The notes beneath the pieces were generated by a model. It was not told where the DNA came from. It made no database searches and saw only the letters and a list, made by a program, of their open reading frames with translations. Shown in pieces: positions 25,301-40,300 of a stretch of 64,000 bases of DNA. This DNA is from Undaria pinnatifida. Taxonomy: Eukaryota > Sar > Phaeophyceae > Laminariales > Alariaceae. The stretch's first letter is position 1. Each line of letters opens with the position of its first letter. The stretch covers positions 15,430,158 to 15,494,157 of the forward strand of contig JABAKD010000026.1 of assembly GCA_012845835.1 (NCBI GenBank). The letters are read 5' to 3'. Position numbers and translations under genes: made by a program.

Positions 25301-28300
25301 ACGTCGGGTTTCAATCGGCCAGACGAACGTCGCGTACATCAAGCTCGAAACGTCGTGAGGTGGTCGTCGTGTGGCATGAATTACGTGTTCCATATTTTTA
25401 AGACCCCCTTGTCAGTCTGACTGCGTCACCTTGTGCGAACTCTGTTTCAAACCAAATCGCAGATTCGATCAAAGTCATACCAGGAACGATAAAACGCTGT
25501 GTGACCATTAATAAGGGGAACACATTTACGACTCTCACGAGCGACTAAGGTGTTGTGCGTTTTTTTAGCGATATTTTCCCCCGCCGAGGAATCGGTTGAT
25601 ACGCGGCGACAACTAGACGTGTCTGGGAGCAACCCACACACCCACTCGCGCCGGCGACGTGAATTCGATATTGACACAATCGGGCTTTATTGTTCACTTT
25701 TCGACTTTTTTGGTAGAATATATATATTTCTTGATTGGTTGCCAATGCAGGCACTGCCTCTGACTGCTCACATCATCAGAGTAAGAGCTCCAAAGAGCAT
25801 TCGCTTACTATGCCGTTCTAGACTTTACGCGGCGAGGGGCTGCCGAGACTGGTGCTGGTGTGCTCATTAACCTTTCTGTACGATTCCATACAGCCCAACG
25901 ACAGAGACATGGCTAATTATCTCCATCATCCTCACTATCACACAAAGAAAACACCGTTTTGTCTGTTTCCTAGATTTCTTGTGTGTGCAGACAATGCTGT
26001 CCAATATGGGCAGTGTAGAAAAGGACATATATCCGCAGCGTTGGTCGACAAGCATTCGCCCGTCTAAGACCGCGATCATTGTTTCGGTGGGCGCATAACT
26101 AGGGATTTGTGAACATCTGACGTTTTCCTGTACTCTGCTGGCTATGCTGTGCTCAGACCCCACTTGTCTGGTGACGTTTGCTGTGTGGATGGGTAATTGA
26201 CTGCTCCTCCTGGTGGATTACAAGATGAGCTTCCTGCTGAAGGGGAGGCTGTTTGTATAAACAGGCCCTACTCGCTTAGATAGTCAACGGAGAAGTGAAT
26301 TTGGGTTTGGACCAGACTAAATCATTTCGAAAGCTTTCGTTGAAATATATCATTACGTGCGCGTTTTGTTCATATCCTGCGGTTGAAGAGTTGAGACCTT
26401 GATCGCAGAAGCCTGGCAGTGTTTAATTTATTGCTTCAGTGGCAATAATACCAAGTGGATACGGCACGGGACGGCACTGGCTGACCGGTAGAACACGCGA
26501 ACAGATAGAGTACTATTGTCAATAGCTGGCCAGCAGCTGTTTGTCATGTTTCCTGTGTTTTTACGAGCGTAGGTAAAAAACACCAAACGGGCGTGACGCG
26601 CTATAATAGTCAATTCCGGCGTTTTCGTTAAGACACGGGCAGCCAATGCCTCCTTCGGTGGTATTGCGTGATCGGCGGTAGTCCGTATCATGCCTATAAT
26701 TACATTTCCCGAACACTTCAAAGTTCCTCTACAGCGTCGGCACGTGCCGGGAAACACCGGCACTATATCGGAAACCGCCACTGCTCCGTATACTATCAAT
26801 ACTGTGTTTTCTCGTATGCGCAAATAGTTTTACGTGCATTATATCGGGCAATAGGCAACCTCCAACGACGCTCAGTGGAGGAAGCACTACACTAACAAGG
26901 TTTGGTAAACACGTGATATAAACTTGTGCGCAGCATTCCTATAACTATTGCGCAGTACATTTTGAACCACGTGGCGTGGGTACCCTGACCCAAACAAGTT
27001 TCGTCTTGGCTGTCGCTGGCAATCCTGTTCTGCTGCCCCGGTGATCATGCGTTACAACCAGCAACTTGGAGTACAACCGCCCCGACATCCTGACATCGGG
27101 TGCCTTGGACGGTCTGGCGAAACTCGAGGAGCTGTGAGTGGATCCTTTTTTACCGTCTACAATAAATTGTTTTGACGTATCAAGCCAGGGTAAACAAGGG
27201 TGAGAAAGTTCTATTTTGCATGGCAATAGTTGCCCGACCACACACAAACTCTCGCATCATTGCCTTCGATAGTTGTTTTACCACAGACCCTCGATGATTC
27301 GTATTCAATAGTTGGTTTATCCGCTGACCCTCCGCCCATTGAATTCCGTAGCTGCTTCATCACAGATCCTCGCATTTGGGCATTGCGGGAACGGAACAGG
27401 GCGAATTCCACCGAAACGGCAGGCTACAATAAGGGAACAATCGGGGGGTAACCTTTAAAGCCCCACGAGTGGCTGCGCCATCGACTTTTTTAGCTAAATG
27501 AGTGGTGATCTCAGGATGCATGATGTGCACTCGTCGACCATGCAATTGATCCTGAATGCGCTGTCAGGGAGAATGTTTTTTTTTTCTGTTTCAAGTGACC
27601 TACAAATCCATTCGAGCGAATGACCCAGAATCAGTAGGTGAAGAAGGGGCATATTCCTCGGGACCGTAGCCGTAGCTTATGATGGAGCCGTGAGGTCGTT
27701 TGTACAGATGTTTGGCTGGGGCACACCTGTCGTGATGTTGGTGATTGATTGCGCAATTTACTTCGTTTCTTACGCTTTTTATGCGCGGAGAGCGTGCCTA
27801 TGCTGTGCAATTCGTACAACGTTCGGTATGCAGAACGTCAGCATTGTAGGTGTGTGCGTTTGAAAATCAACTCCAAGTTGTGCGTCCACCTAGCCAGGAC
27901 GTGTGGCAGTATTTTTTAACGAAGTAAGTGGCATGTATTTAGCCGACCCACGGCGCTTGTTTTTGCGACGGAAATAAAAAAAACGGAGGACACAACAATA
28001 CGGTTTTGCAGCGCCTAACCACGCTCGGTGATACCAGGGACCGTCTGACACACGAATTGTCTGCGTAGTTGGTACTTACACCTGCGATCAATTTGAATGC
28101 GCGCATCATGGTTACTATCGTTCGTTGTGTCTCTGTTGCATGCACAAGGTACTATTTTTGCCAGAGGGTACCCGCCACCTCGAAAAACACTCGTTCTTTG
28201 CACTTCGTGTCGGCTGAGCTCACTCCAATGGCATGCCACCTACACTGCCCAACCCCTTGCTTTCGCTGTCACCGGCTGTTTGTTAATTGCCGCCTCTTAC

Positions 28301-31300
28301 GCGGTGGAACGCCAGGTATCTTAAGGGAAATGACATCACGATGTTGCCCGGAGGCGTGTTTGACGATCTGGCATCCCTGACTTGGTTGTAAGTCATGCCA
28401 AAAGACAGAGGAAAACCACTGAATGCCTATATAGTCGCTAGTCAGTCGTCATCAACGGTGCGATGATGCAGCGTGATGGCGATAGATACATGGCGTGTAA
28501 TGTTTCCGGGTATATTATGCTGCCGGTGGCTGGTATGACCGTATATGGCAGTAACAAGTCAAGGCCAACAAAGAAAGTTAATCGGGGTCGGCGTTGAGCG
28601 ATAGTATTGGTTTTGTCGTTGACACTTGACAAAGACTAAGGAAACAAGTACAAAAGACACAAAATATACCAATCACTTTACCTTGGGATGGTTGAGGACA
28701 GACGGGAGGGTGTGAGGCGGGTCGATGCCTATGTCGTTCATAATTCAATGGTTCACATCAGGATGTTCTGGACAGTTTTCGACTGAACAGTAGGACGGGG
28801 GTAGGTTGGCTGTACTGAAGTTGTGCATAGGCGTAGTCGTATGACCATAGACTCTCCCATCCTTAGTTTTCCGGGACGGAGCACGTCCAGCCTGGGAGTA
28901 GGAAGGGGGTTAAACGATAAGCTGCTTTCAACGTCCCAGAGGTGAGACATGAACCAAGAACGCCCCAGTTTCTCCCGCGAGTGATGGGTACGCCAGAGTA
29001 CGGATGAAAGCATCCAAAACAGGGCGCCGACACGGCGTTAAACATCTGGCGTTCTCTCCATCGAAGTTGCGCGTACCCTGTGTCCTTAACACAAGGAGTG
29101 AAAAAGAGTACCGTAGATATAAGTCAATGCCAGGCAAACCGCGCAATTTCTTCTGGATGAAAAGAGGGCTTGACGAGTACCGCAACATGCTACATACACT
29201 AGGTTGTCGTGGTGGGTTCGATCATGTGTCACCCCGCAAGAAAAAAATGTTGTGGACTCCACGTTTACACGGCAATGAGCATCTACCGCCTATCGCAACA
29301 GGAGCCGGCCGTGGCGGTGCCTTCTGACGGCATGAAACAGCAGGGGGCGTATCCCTGTTCGTACGTAATGTTTGACTATAATCTACGGCTGATGTTCGCC
29401 GCCGAACAAAACGATTTTTCTTTGAATATATGCTTGTTTCCACGGTCCGTGGCCGCGTTTCACATCCTTTGCGCTGCACCTACACTTCACCTAGGCAAGC
29501 TACACGAAGAAGTTTAACGGAAGTAGTTGCGAGTGGCAAGGTTCAACGTGGCACTTCCGTTTGCTTTACTTCCTACTTCCGAAATCGCTCGAGGTTCCAC
29601 ATAGTCATGTCGTGTTGACGACATAATATATGGCAAAACCACTGCTGTGTTAGACGTCCAAGCCTCTGATAGCACCCAATCGGTCAGTCACCGAACCGTT
29701 AGCCAGTGAGTTATCCTTTTTATCTCCCTTTCCGCCGTGTTCGACTTTCGCTGACAAATTATTGTGTAGGGCAGTTGCCCCCATCTTCTCTACCGGACGT
29801 GAGCCACTCACGCAAATGGCTCTGTACCTCACTGACCAAAATAGATTAGGCGCGTGTTTTTGCGCGGCGTAGTTTACCATTCCATCGCGGATCCATGCCG
29901 TTTTTTGAACGCAACACGAAACCGCGAGATCGGAAAGGAACAGGGCCGCTACTCCCGCGAGTGGCCCCGACCCAATGAAACATAACTAATCCCCCACCGA
30001 TTACCGACAACCGAGTAGCCCGGGTCCGATCTAAGGTGTGCTCAAATTGGCATCCTATCGACTCTTGTTTTTGCCATTCTCCTCTGTATACCAGGTTCCT
30101 TGACGACAATGAGCTGACCGCGCTGGAAGCAGGCACCTTCGACGGCACGCTGGCGTTGGAAATCTTGTAAGCCGTGATGAGGACGCCTATCGGTGAAATA
30201 TAGGGCTATATACTGCACGCCTGTGTGCAGAGGTTTACGATGAAGCGTGTTGATCTTGTAAGAGAACCAACCACCTAAATCCGTTGTATAGCGCTTCGTC
30301 GCGAACAAAACTATCGATTGTATCAATGCCAATTCAAGCTATTGATGCGGAAGGCTCACGTCATTGAAGTTACCCCGGACATCTTTCAGATGGAAGATGA
30401 CTGCAAAGGCCGACTCAGCTCAACAGAACTGAAACGGTACTGCCGGTGGCTATCAACACAATAACGTTCACCGTCTTGTAGCTGCGCTCGCCTTCGCAAG
30501 GCAGCGCCAATTAGGATGACGGTTGCCGCCTATTCTCTAAATCTCTTGTGTGACGTTTTTGTCGTAATAATCGCCGACGACACGGGGCCTTGTGGCTTGT
30601 TTTTTCGTGCACCTGCTGGAGAAAAAAAAATGATCTTCGTGAACGTGGACTGTGGCTGCTGTCGGGGGGTAATGTGTTGGGCCCCTGTTCGTGATTGTTC
30701 GGGATCATTCGTGCTCGTAACCCCCTTTCTTCTTTGTCGGTCTTCGAGGCGCTCGCGTTCCTCTTTTGTCTGCAAATGAAACCGACACACAGAATCGTAA
30801 TGTACGCCGCGATAAAAATTATCACTTAAAGTCGATATTCTTTGACATTCGCAGCAGCTCTGGCTTGTGGCTCAATGCCACTACTAGCAAAACCAAGGTT
30901 ACTTTCCTCACTGGAGACACTTTCCGTTCCGTGTAAACTGCAGAACGAAGCATGCCAACCATCGTACGGTTTCGAGGCAAACCGAAAACCCCGTAGAAAC
31001 GGATAGGTCTGGGTTCCTGTTACCTTGATTTTTATGTGGGACTCACTCCCTTTTAACAAGAAGAAACCCCAGCTCGAGGTCACCCCACGGTACGGGTTCA
31101 CCAGGACTTTCTGTGGAACTCCCAAAGTTCGTTGCTCAATTTTTCACCCGAACCGTGGGTTCGAAGACATTCGTTGGTGCAACCAGCTCAAACTTTCATA
31201 CCAACCTCTATTAATAGTTCTACAATGGTTGAGGAACTTAACCGATCAGGAACGTCTGGCCCTCCTAAGTGTGCGCCTCCTACACCGTGGGGCGTGCAAG

Positions 31301-34300
31301 CCCAACCGTTGGACGACTCCCAGGGTCCTCAATTGTCTGTTGTCGTTTGTCGTTTTATACTGTACTGCCGTTGTTGTCGTCGACGCAGGGACATGCACAA
31401 CAACAACATTGGTGTTCTTCCTGAAACCATCTTTGATGGCCTTGGTGGCTCCTTGTTGGAAGTGTGAGTCTAAACTTAAACAACGCCGGCTAAGATTACA
31501 TGGTGTCCAATTACGGTAAGCGGAGGCGAGCGTAAACCAATATTTGCTTCCCGTTTAAATGTGTTTTGCCAAGGGCTAATAAGGCTACGTAAAATGATAC
31601 TAAGGCTACTAAGAATACAGTCCTCGGAACCACGTAAATCTTGGAAATACTGGGGTACGCCTACGTGCATGTTTATGTGCCATACCACGGCAGGTGTTGC
31701 ACTCTTTCGGCAGGACGACCCTGAGCCGGTTGAGTTCTTTAAGCGTAGAACGGACGCGTGCTACGATAAAGGTTTTTTTTTTGTGTCTTAAATGGATTCT
31801 AAACGACAGGTCTGACCTTAACACAAAATCGTTGGAAGTAAGTCCTATGAATTGTGCGTGATTCTCGTTGTGTACCTCGGCCATGGGCATTTTACTCGGT
31901 AGCTGTTTTCGTTGTGTCCAAATCAGTTTTTAGGGAGACATCTTTTGCCACCAATTTGGAGGGACCTCAGTAAAATGGTTACGCGTCCTTACTGTAGCAC
32001 GCGGCCGCTATCAGTACGTATAGTACGTTGGTATGATAATAGTACGAAAACATTTGTTTTGTGACCACCGCATTGAGACTCTTCTCTGTCTGGTTGCGCG
32101 GACGAATGTCTCCGATGTCTCTTTTCGGGGAAGACATTGAGCTCCTCTTCATAAGACCTCAAACACTTATGTTGCGCCTTTAGCGTTGGGCGATTCTAAT
32201 ACATCACGGGATGGTCCTTACGGTTTCATGCGTAGTGGTAGCATTTATGCTTCTCTCGTCCCAAATGAAAGTTGTTGCGAGTTGTTCCGCTGTGGTTTGA
32301 CAGTCTTCGTCGAGAGACCTCGTGAGTTGATAGGACGGGGTACGTTCTCGAGTACTCCAGCATGTTATACATGCCCCGGCGAAATATTGCTCCCGGGATT
32401 TCCACTCCTTGCTGTTAGTAGCATAGATTCGTGCTCGACCATAGCTGCGCCTGAAAAACTCGGAGGCGTTCGACTTGATACCGACACCTTCTTGCCCAAA
32501 ATATTCAACGTGAACAACGAGAAGACCCCGTCGCGACCAAACAAGAAACACCATGGACAAGGTCTAACACCACACAAATAGTGCCGAACAATAGACACAG
32601 GCGAACAAAGCATGTAGAAGGTCTAACACCGCCGACATGTTGCACACATATTGCCGAAACAAAAACCAATGAGAGGTGCACCATTTTCTTACGGAGCATT
32701 ATTTACATGCGGAGCTCTTTACTTATAAAAAATGTTGTGAGCGATGGATAATGTGTTACCCGAAGATATGAAAAATCCCATGCTGCGCTAGGTAAGGAAC
32801 GAACTTTTTTGTTTCAAAGGAATGATTTTAATCGCGGCGAATTTTTGGCTAACGAGCCCCATCCTGCACAATATTTTCAGAAAAAAAAAAAAGATCGTTT
32901 TATACACTATTACCTCCAGGGTAACATGCGTTACAAACGACTTTCCCACGGCACTGGGCTAGCGAATCCCGTACATAAGTAAACGGCAATATCCAAAATG
33001 AACTATCCCCCTTCCGTATGATGTTAGGTAAAGCCGTACAAGAACGAGCTTCTATTTCATTTGAGCATTGCATTATTGTGCTGCTGACCATTGCCGCACA
33101 ACGCTACCAACCGGTTCCGTCTTGATCTCGTTTCGCGACGGAAACGCAGGGACCTCGACAGCAACGAGCTCACATCCCTACCCGCGGGCATGTTCGAAGA
33201 TTTGGCGTCCTTGAAGATTCTGTGAGTAAGGTCTCATTACGTCGCGCATGTTATACAAACTAGGTTCTAATGAGAATGCGACAGCATTGATTGCCTACGT
33301 ATGCAATGGCCCACTCTCGTGACAATGTAAGTGTTGTTGGGTCATTTGTACACATGCCAAACCACCGTCATCTCAACGTCCACAGAGCAGTACAATATCA
33401 CACGGCGCACAGTCATCCACTAGGTCTGAATGGACCCTCACTCTGACGAACTACAATCGGTCGAATGAACTCATCAGATCTCTCTCATACTCCTATGTAT
33501 GTGCAGTTGTCGGCAATCCGTCTGTCATGGGGAACCATGGCTAACAATACCCGCCGTAATAATGAAAATTCGACTTTCCTCTCGGTCGAACTAGAAAGTT
33601 TTCTCTCCATCTTAAATGCGACCTTCCGTTCTTTCTACCACACGCTACCACAGGTCAGTCAGGAAAAATGACCTCAAGCTGGTGGCCGACAATTTTCGAG
33701 GGGCCACTTCTCTGGAGGAGCTGTGAGACAGTCTTGCGGCAGGCGTGGTAGCATAGTGTTTGTCGATCTACTGTTCGCCCGTTTGCAGCTTGACATACAC
33801 AAAGTAAGTAAGAAAGGGTGCTACCTCGATCCAGAACCTGTGAGAGAGTGATAGGGAAGGTGGGCACCCCTTGCCCTGTGAGACGTTTCGCTTCATGAGG
33901 TTGATACCTCCACCAAGCAATCACTTCGGAATGAACGAAAACCGCTGCCGGACGCACAATGCCATCCCCGTCGATATTCAACGAGAACTCACACGGAAAT
34001 TACTCGCTAGGTTCCAACGATTTTGATTCAAGGAATCCCACCATGTGACGCCTGCTACGTCAAAGGTAGCGCTCAGTTTTTGTCTAATACGGTTTCGTAA
34101 CGACGGAGTTCCTAACCGAAAATCGTCGTGAAAATAGGCCGTTTTTTTGCAAGATTTTCGTCGTGTACGTAAGCCAAAGGGATTTCTTCATCCGCTATCA
34201 TAGCAGTTTTGTTATATTTCAAATCAGTGTTCGGGTTAAGAAAGGTATTAAGCTCCCAAGTTGAGGAAACCTCACAAATAAACAGCAATGGTTGGTGCAC

Positions 34301-37300
34301 CTCTATCGTAGCCCGCGTCAGTTCGAGTCATGAACCGTTTCAGACGGCAATTTCTTGGTTATATGATATATATCAGCTGGAGTGTATTTTAATTTTTATA
34401 ATATATCTCGTAGCAAGCGTCTCTTTTGACTCGGCGCATGTCGCCGTATATGCTACGCCACTTGCTCGTTTTGAACTTCGGATTAGGTCAGACGTATGCC
34501 AGGTACACGTTTGAATGGAAGCCGTATGAGGAAAACGGATTTTCGCGAATACCAGGTCTTGTTTCGAAACGGGCATATTAATTATTCAATAAACTGCAGG
34601 GAGTCGGGGATTGGCCAACCGCGACTCTTACCGCTTCTTGGACATTCAGAGGGAAGTCAATAAACAAACGTCAATTGCACAGTCGTTTTTTTCATGAGTA
34701 ATCCATGCCTGGTTTCGCTTCCCAGGCGATTCATTAGAGCCAGGAAAAATGTATTGAGGTACTCGTAAAAGGGTAGTCTATACTTTCAACGTACGCTAAT
34801 TAGCACATGCTACAGAAGTACAGTCAAGAGATTCCCCGACGACCAATTTGATGGCTCTCCGCAAGAACTTTCAGAGGCATCCCGCACGCAAGCATATGGA
34901 CTTGTGCGGTTGTGTGCGCACCCTGGTAATCTTTCTGCATGCGTTTTCCACGTTTACCCTTAATTCTAGAGCAACTGACATAGATCACATCCGGTGCCCG
35001 TGCCGATTTCACCTTTCAATATATTAGAAACCTCTGTAATATCTGGCTGGACGTTAAACCACTCCCAATCACCCTCCGTGTCATTTGTTGTGGCCCTGTT
35101 TTCGCCATGGCGGTGAATGATGGACGCCAACAGAGTCCTGGAGGAGAACGACCTTAACGTCCTGCCGCTTGGTGTCTTCGAGGGGTTGACATCTCTACGA
35201 GAACTGTGAGTGGGGACAAAATTGGGGATGGTGGAGCGGAGGCTTGCCCCGACTGCTGGGACTTGGGAGTGTTGCAAGCAATGCCAATGTCATATGACGC
35301 TTTGGCCTCGACTGCGCTGTAGAGGTTTTTCCTCGCCTCAAACTGCTATATGTGACAAAACTTACATGAAGTATATTTTGACATGCAAGAACTCTGAAAT
35401 TATAGTGGACGAAGGCACATATTACCCATAAACTAGGCGACTGAAACACTGAAAACGACCACCCGAGGGTAAACTTGGTCGCCCTCGGACGACCCCCCCC
35501 CCCCCCCCCCCTATCGTTCGGGTATTGGAGGCGTGCTGCGACAGGGGTTGCAAATTTTGCAAGACCAAATTGCCAATGACGGGCTGCTTGAACCGAAACC
35601 GTTGGAAACTCGTTCCGTCAAAAAAGTGCAAATTGCTGTGTACTTAGCCCATCGTATCTCCCATGGTGTAAATGTTGTAAAGGTTGTAGAGGTCCTCACG
35701 CATAATACTAAGATGGAGGTATAAACCATTTTTTTGCTGAGATTTTCCTGATTTGGAAGCATAAAACCTCTCCTATAAAAACAAAAATTCGACCAGTGCC
35801 ACGATAGAGGTGCACCACATTTTTCTGACGATCCGCATTTTGGGATCTTAAGACCTCTCCACCAAAAACAAATTTGGACAAACACCAAACTGCTACCGGA
35901 TGAAAATTTCCATTGCCTAAGGTGCGCGACGAGAACCAAGCGACAAACATGTTCTTTTTCCGACGATTTTGGACAAAAAGGACACCCGTTGTTCAGAAAC
36001 AAAAATCACACGAAAAGTGCCACCCCTATCGTAGCACGACTGTTTCAAAAACACCAAAACTGCTCTCGGATGCGAAAACCCCTGCCTCAGGTGTGCGACG
36101 AGATTGATTAAAAACTTTGTCGTTTTTCTTCGACGATTATAGGTCAGGAATCTCCGTGGTCATTCGAAAAACATTTCGAGACGAAAAGTGCTAACACTAT
36201 CGTAGGATCCGTCTTTTTCTGTATTTCCTGAAATCGATCTCGTGGAGGGTTTTTGAGCTAATCTGTAGAGGAGAGCGTCGCGATAAACATGTCGCATCCC
36301 TGCCGTATGAGGTGTCCTTGGTTGGCATGTGAAACGTGTGCGTAGCTCGAGGGGGGCTTCTACTTTCTGCTCCATTCCTAGGCCAGTGGTTGGGTTGTAC
36401 TTTGACATGGTTCCCCCCTGCTGCACACCGAACCAGGGACCTGGACTACACTAACGCAACCCTCTCGGCCGGCGTCTTCAACGGCCTTGAGTCTCTGGAA
36501 GAGCTGTGAGTACTATGGATTGTCGGTTGCTGGCCGACTCTATATCGCCGAGTGTGTACATCGTTTGTTTTGCTTCGGATGTAACATCATGTTTTGAGAC
36601 ATGTGGCAACGTGCATAGCTCTCGCTTTATCTAGGTGCCTTGCATATTACGTGTTGACGTTTGAGAGGATTTTGGAGGTATTTGTGGTTTCCTGTGATTG
36701 ATATGTTATTGGACAGACGTGGAAATTCTACAAGTACCACGTTGTAAGCTTGTTATGGGGTCATGGCTACGGTACGCGGGGGGGTAGGGAGGGGAGGCAC
36801 TCCCTTGTTCCTACCCGAATCTGAGGCACTCTGGCGAGTGATCTGCAACTCACCGTCCAAATATACTTGGCGCGATCTGTTTCGCGCAACAAAGCTAAGC
36901 ATTTTAAATACGGGTTCGAATCTCACACCCTCACACAGCACACAATGCAAGGCCACCAAATAAAAGCGGTTGTCACACGCGCGTGTTACCTGGAGGAAGT
37001 TCGAAGAATTTCACCTCGAAACGGTGTCCCTACCGGAGATTTTCGTCAGGGATATTCCCCTGCCGTAGATTTTGGTGAGGGATATATTCCGCCTTCCGTA
37101 CTATGTATCTCCCGGAAACGTCACTGACATATAATATAAGATACTTGATTGGTTTGGTGTGTCTGGACACAGGCTACGGTTGGGGAGAGCTTAGTGGCAG
37201 TCGCTCGGGCTCACTCGCGCAAGTGGCTCCACTATTCCTTAGCGAGGTTAACTTTCGGTGCTGCTGGGTTCCTATACTATTTTGAAGTATCAATCTGTAA

Positions 37301-40300
37301 TAAATGCATGATAGGCTACACTGCGACAAAACACGTTTACACCCAAATTGTTTATCTCCGTTAGGTATAGAGGCGCTCGTGCGAGTGGCTCACATCTAGT
37401 AATGAGATTAAGGATACCGCCCCTACCGATTTAGTGGGGGTCTGACTTGTGGACATGAGGTTCCCCTGTACCCGTACTATTTTTAGGTTTCCCGCTTGGC
37501 TTGAAGAGAGCCAACAGATCTTCGCGTCGGCAGTGTTGCGTGGTTGGGGCGTCTGACTGTGTTTTGTTGGTGTATTCCTATATCGTGCTGCACATTATGC
37601 AGCAGCGGACATGAAGCGGTTTCCCTACGATCTCGCCGTCTCGTACCATTGTAACATTGTACGATGGATACGGGAAAAGGACCACGATGCGCTGTTCGCA
37701 TCGCTACCTCGGCCCAACCCTTTTGCACCATCACGGTTAAACAATAAGTTGTGGATAGAAGCCGAGACACACGTTTCGTTCGAGTCTACTCTTCTTTGCA
37801 TTCGCTCGGAGAAGATTATTTTCGACTTCGTTCGAGTTCGTCCACCTGCTATGTTCCCACGGACTAGATCGTCACGAGACGTTCAAGGAAGACGTCAGCG
37901 ACAGGGACAAACTCGTGTACATTTCGCCTCTCCTTGCTGCACGGTTTTCTCCCACTGTCTTGATGGGTTGCTCCAGATCGTTACATTCTATCCGCCCGGA
38001 GACTTTGCCATCTGGCACCTTCGAGGGGTTGACGTCTCTGGTTAAACTGTGAGTGAGCTGTGCAATAAATGGTGCCCGTTGACAGAACTCCTTGCATGTG
38101 CTCTGATGAATGATACAACAAGTACTTGTGCCCCCTGAGGTGTTGGCTCACCACAATAAGTGTTGGGCTTGGCTCGCTTCGAACAAATTCAGATTGTTTA
38201 CGACACTGTAGGCGATTGCGTAGAAAGTCATTGGGCCTCGCAGTAAACAAGAAGAACAGCTGTGAACTAGGGGTTTCGTAGTCAAGACAGGGTTGATATG
38301 CAGACACGTGCTCCTGTACGATGTAGACGTCCCACCGCCGGTGGGCATCTTTGAGTATTTTTAGTTATATAGTGACAGGCCATTCGTAACCCATAATCGT
38401 GGCGATCTATCACTCTTGTTTTGCAATCCAATAAACATTTTTTTTGTACCTGCTAGGCCATGCGTGTGATCATCATAAATGCACCGTCAGTCTACCAATA
38501 CCGTGAATTACAGGTCTCCTCGCGTGAAGAGTTCCAGAACGAAAATCTTTAGAGCACCTCTGCCGTATCACGTTTGCGCACATTCTTCTTACCCAAAGCC
38601 GTGCGTAACGCCTCGGCCATGTTTGAACGCACGCCGCGATACCCCGCTATTCTTGGTGTTTTTCTGCGTTTTTGTAAAAACATACACCGTCGTCAGCATA
38701 TTTAATTTACGATATTTGTAGTACTTCTATGCCCTCACAGGCGTAGTTACGTCGTTGCGTCTCATCCCCAGTTCATTCATTTAGTCGGAAGAGGACGATC
38801 ACAACGTGGAGGTGTGTCTGCATTTACTATTATTGACGCCGCGTGGCCATCCAAACTGTTTCGCGGACCGCCCATTAAATATGCTGCTGTTTTTTATCTG
38901 TCATACACAATACGGTAGAGCTGTTCCTTTGAGGCACTCCTTGTTCGCCAACTCAGAGCCAATGGTGTGAAAGTTGTTACCTACCACTGTGGGTGTTTCA
39001 AGTTTGCCATGTACACGACTATATTGCAAAACCATATAACGACGTGCCATCAACGCTGTTTGGAGTCCGCTTTTCAGTGAGGCGTACATCCTATAGTCGG
39101 CACCAAAAATGGTCGTAGTTTCTCCTACTGTGGCCGTATCCTCTTTCGAATAGAAAGAGCGCGCAAATGAGACATCTTGGAAAATATGTGGCGTGTTTTA
39201 CGGGCCGAACTCCCTGAACCAAGATGTGCGCGGCTCGTTTAACCTCTGAGTTGTGTCTCGACAACTACTGCATGCTGCTTGTCGTCTGAAATATCCCCGA
39301 ATCCAGGCAACTGTGGGGAAATGACTTCACCGAATTGCCGGTGGACATTTTCGAGGATTTGGCGTCGCTTACAAATTTGTGAGTTCAACACCAGCTTGAC
39401 ACGCTCGTCAACCAACGTCGACGTCGTGCGACCGTTTTAGCATTAAGCGGAGTGCAGTGTAAGACCTTCCCGTTTGTGCAGTATGAAGCATCACGCTTCC
39501 ACGGTAGACTAAGCTTAAGGCTGCTAGACCAATGCGGGTGGAAACCGCTGTGGTCTTCGATGTCGAATGTTTTTTCCCTCAAACTATGATACACGTTTCG
39601 AAAGAGTAATTATTATATGGTGCCGCAATTGGTATTGACGTGGGCCGTAGCGTCAACTGCCTTACAAAATAGCAATTTCAATGCCTTGCTGGTCTACGTT
39701 TTGAGCCGACCGCTTGATTGGAACGTGGGGGCTCAATAAGGTTAATTGGAACGTGGGGGCTCAATGGTGCTCGAAAACAACGACGGGCATTGCGCGGTAA
39801 ACGCGTGCTATCATAGAGGTGCCTCAACCATTGTTTTTCGTGGAGTCTTTCAATTCGGCAGGTTAAGACCTCTCTCAGCAATTGGTATTGACGTGGGCTG
39901 TAGCGTCAACTGCCTTACAAAATAGCAATTTCAATGCCGTGCTGGTCTACGTTTGGAGCCAACCGCTTGATTGGAACGTGGGGGCTCAATGAGGTTAATT
40001 GGAACGTGGGGGCTCAATGGTGCTCGAAAACAACGACGGGCATTGCGCGGTAAACGCGTGCTATCATAGAGGTGCCTCAACCATTGTTTTTCGTGGAGTC
40101 TTTCAATTCGGCAGGTTAAGACCTCTCTCAACAATTGATTTGGAGAAAAACTAAACTTCTAGTCTACCGGATGAAAAATCCCATGGCCTAGGTATACAAG
40201 GAGGATTAAGCAAACCTAAGTGGCCGACGTCCAACGATTTTTGGTTAAGGAGCCTCGTCATTCAAAAGATAAAATAGTCGAAAAGAGGTGTACCCTTATC

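Noticed and set aside
32461-32520. RLDTDTFLPKIFN resembling an LRR
   Set aside because: Spacing between the Leu and LP-x-x-F is two residues too short, and there is no acceptor at the right place.
39678-40134. Two identical 67-codon minus-strand ORFs
   Set aside because: They lie in the tandemly duplicated intron segment, and their identity comes from the duplication, not from coding constraint.
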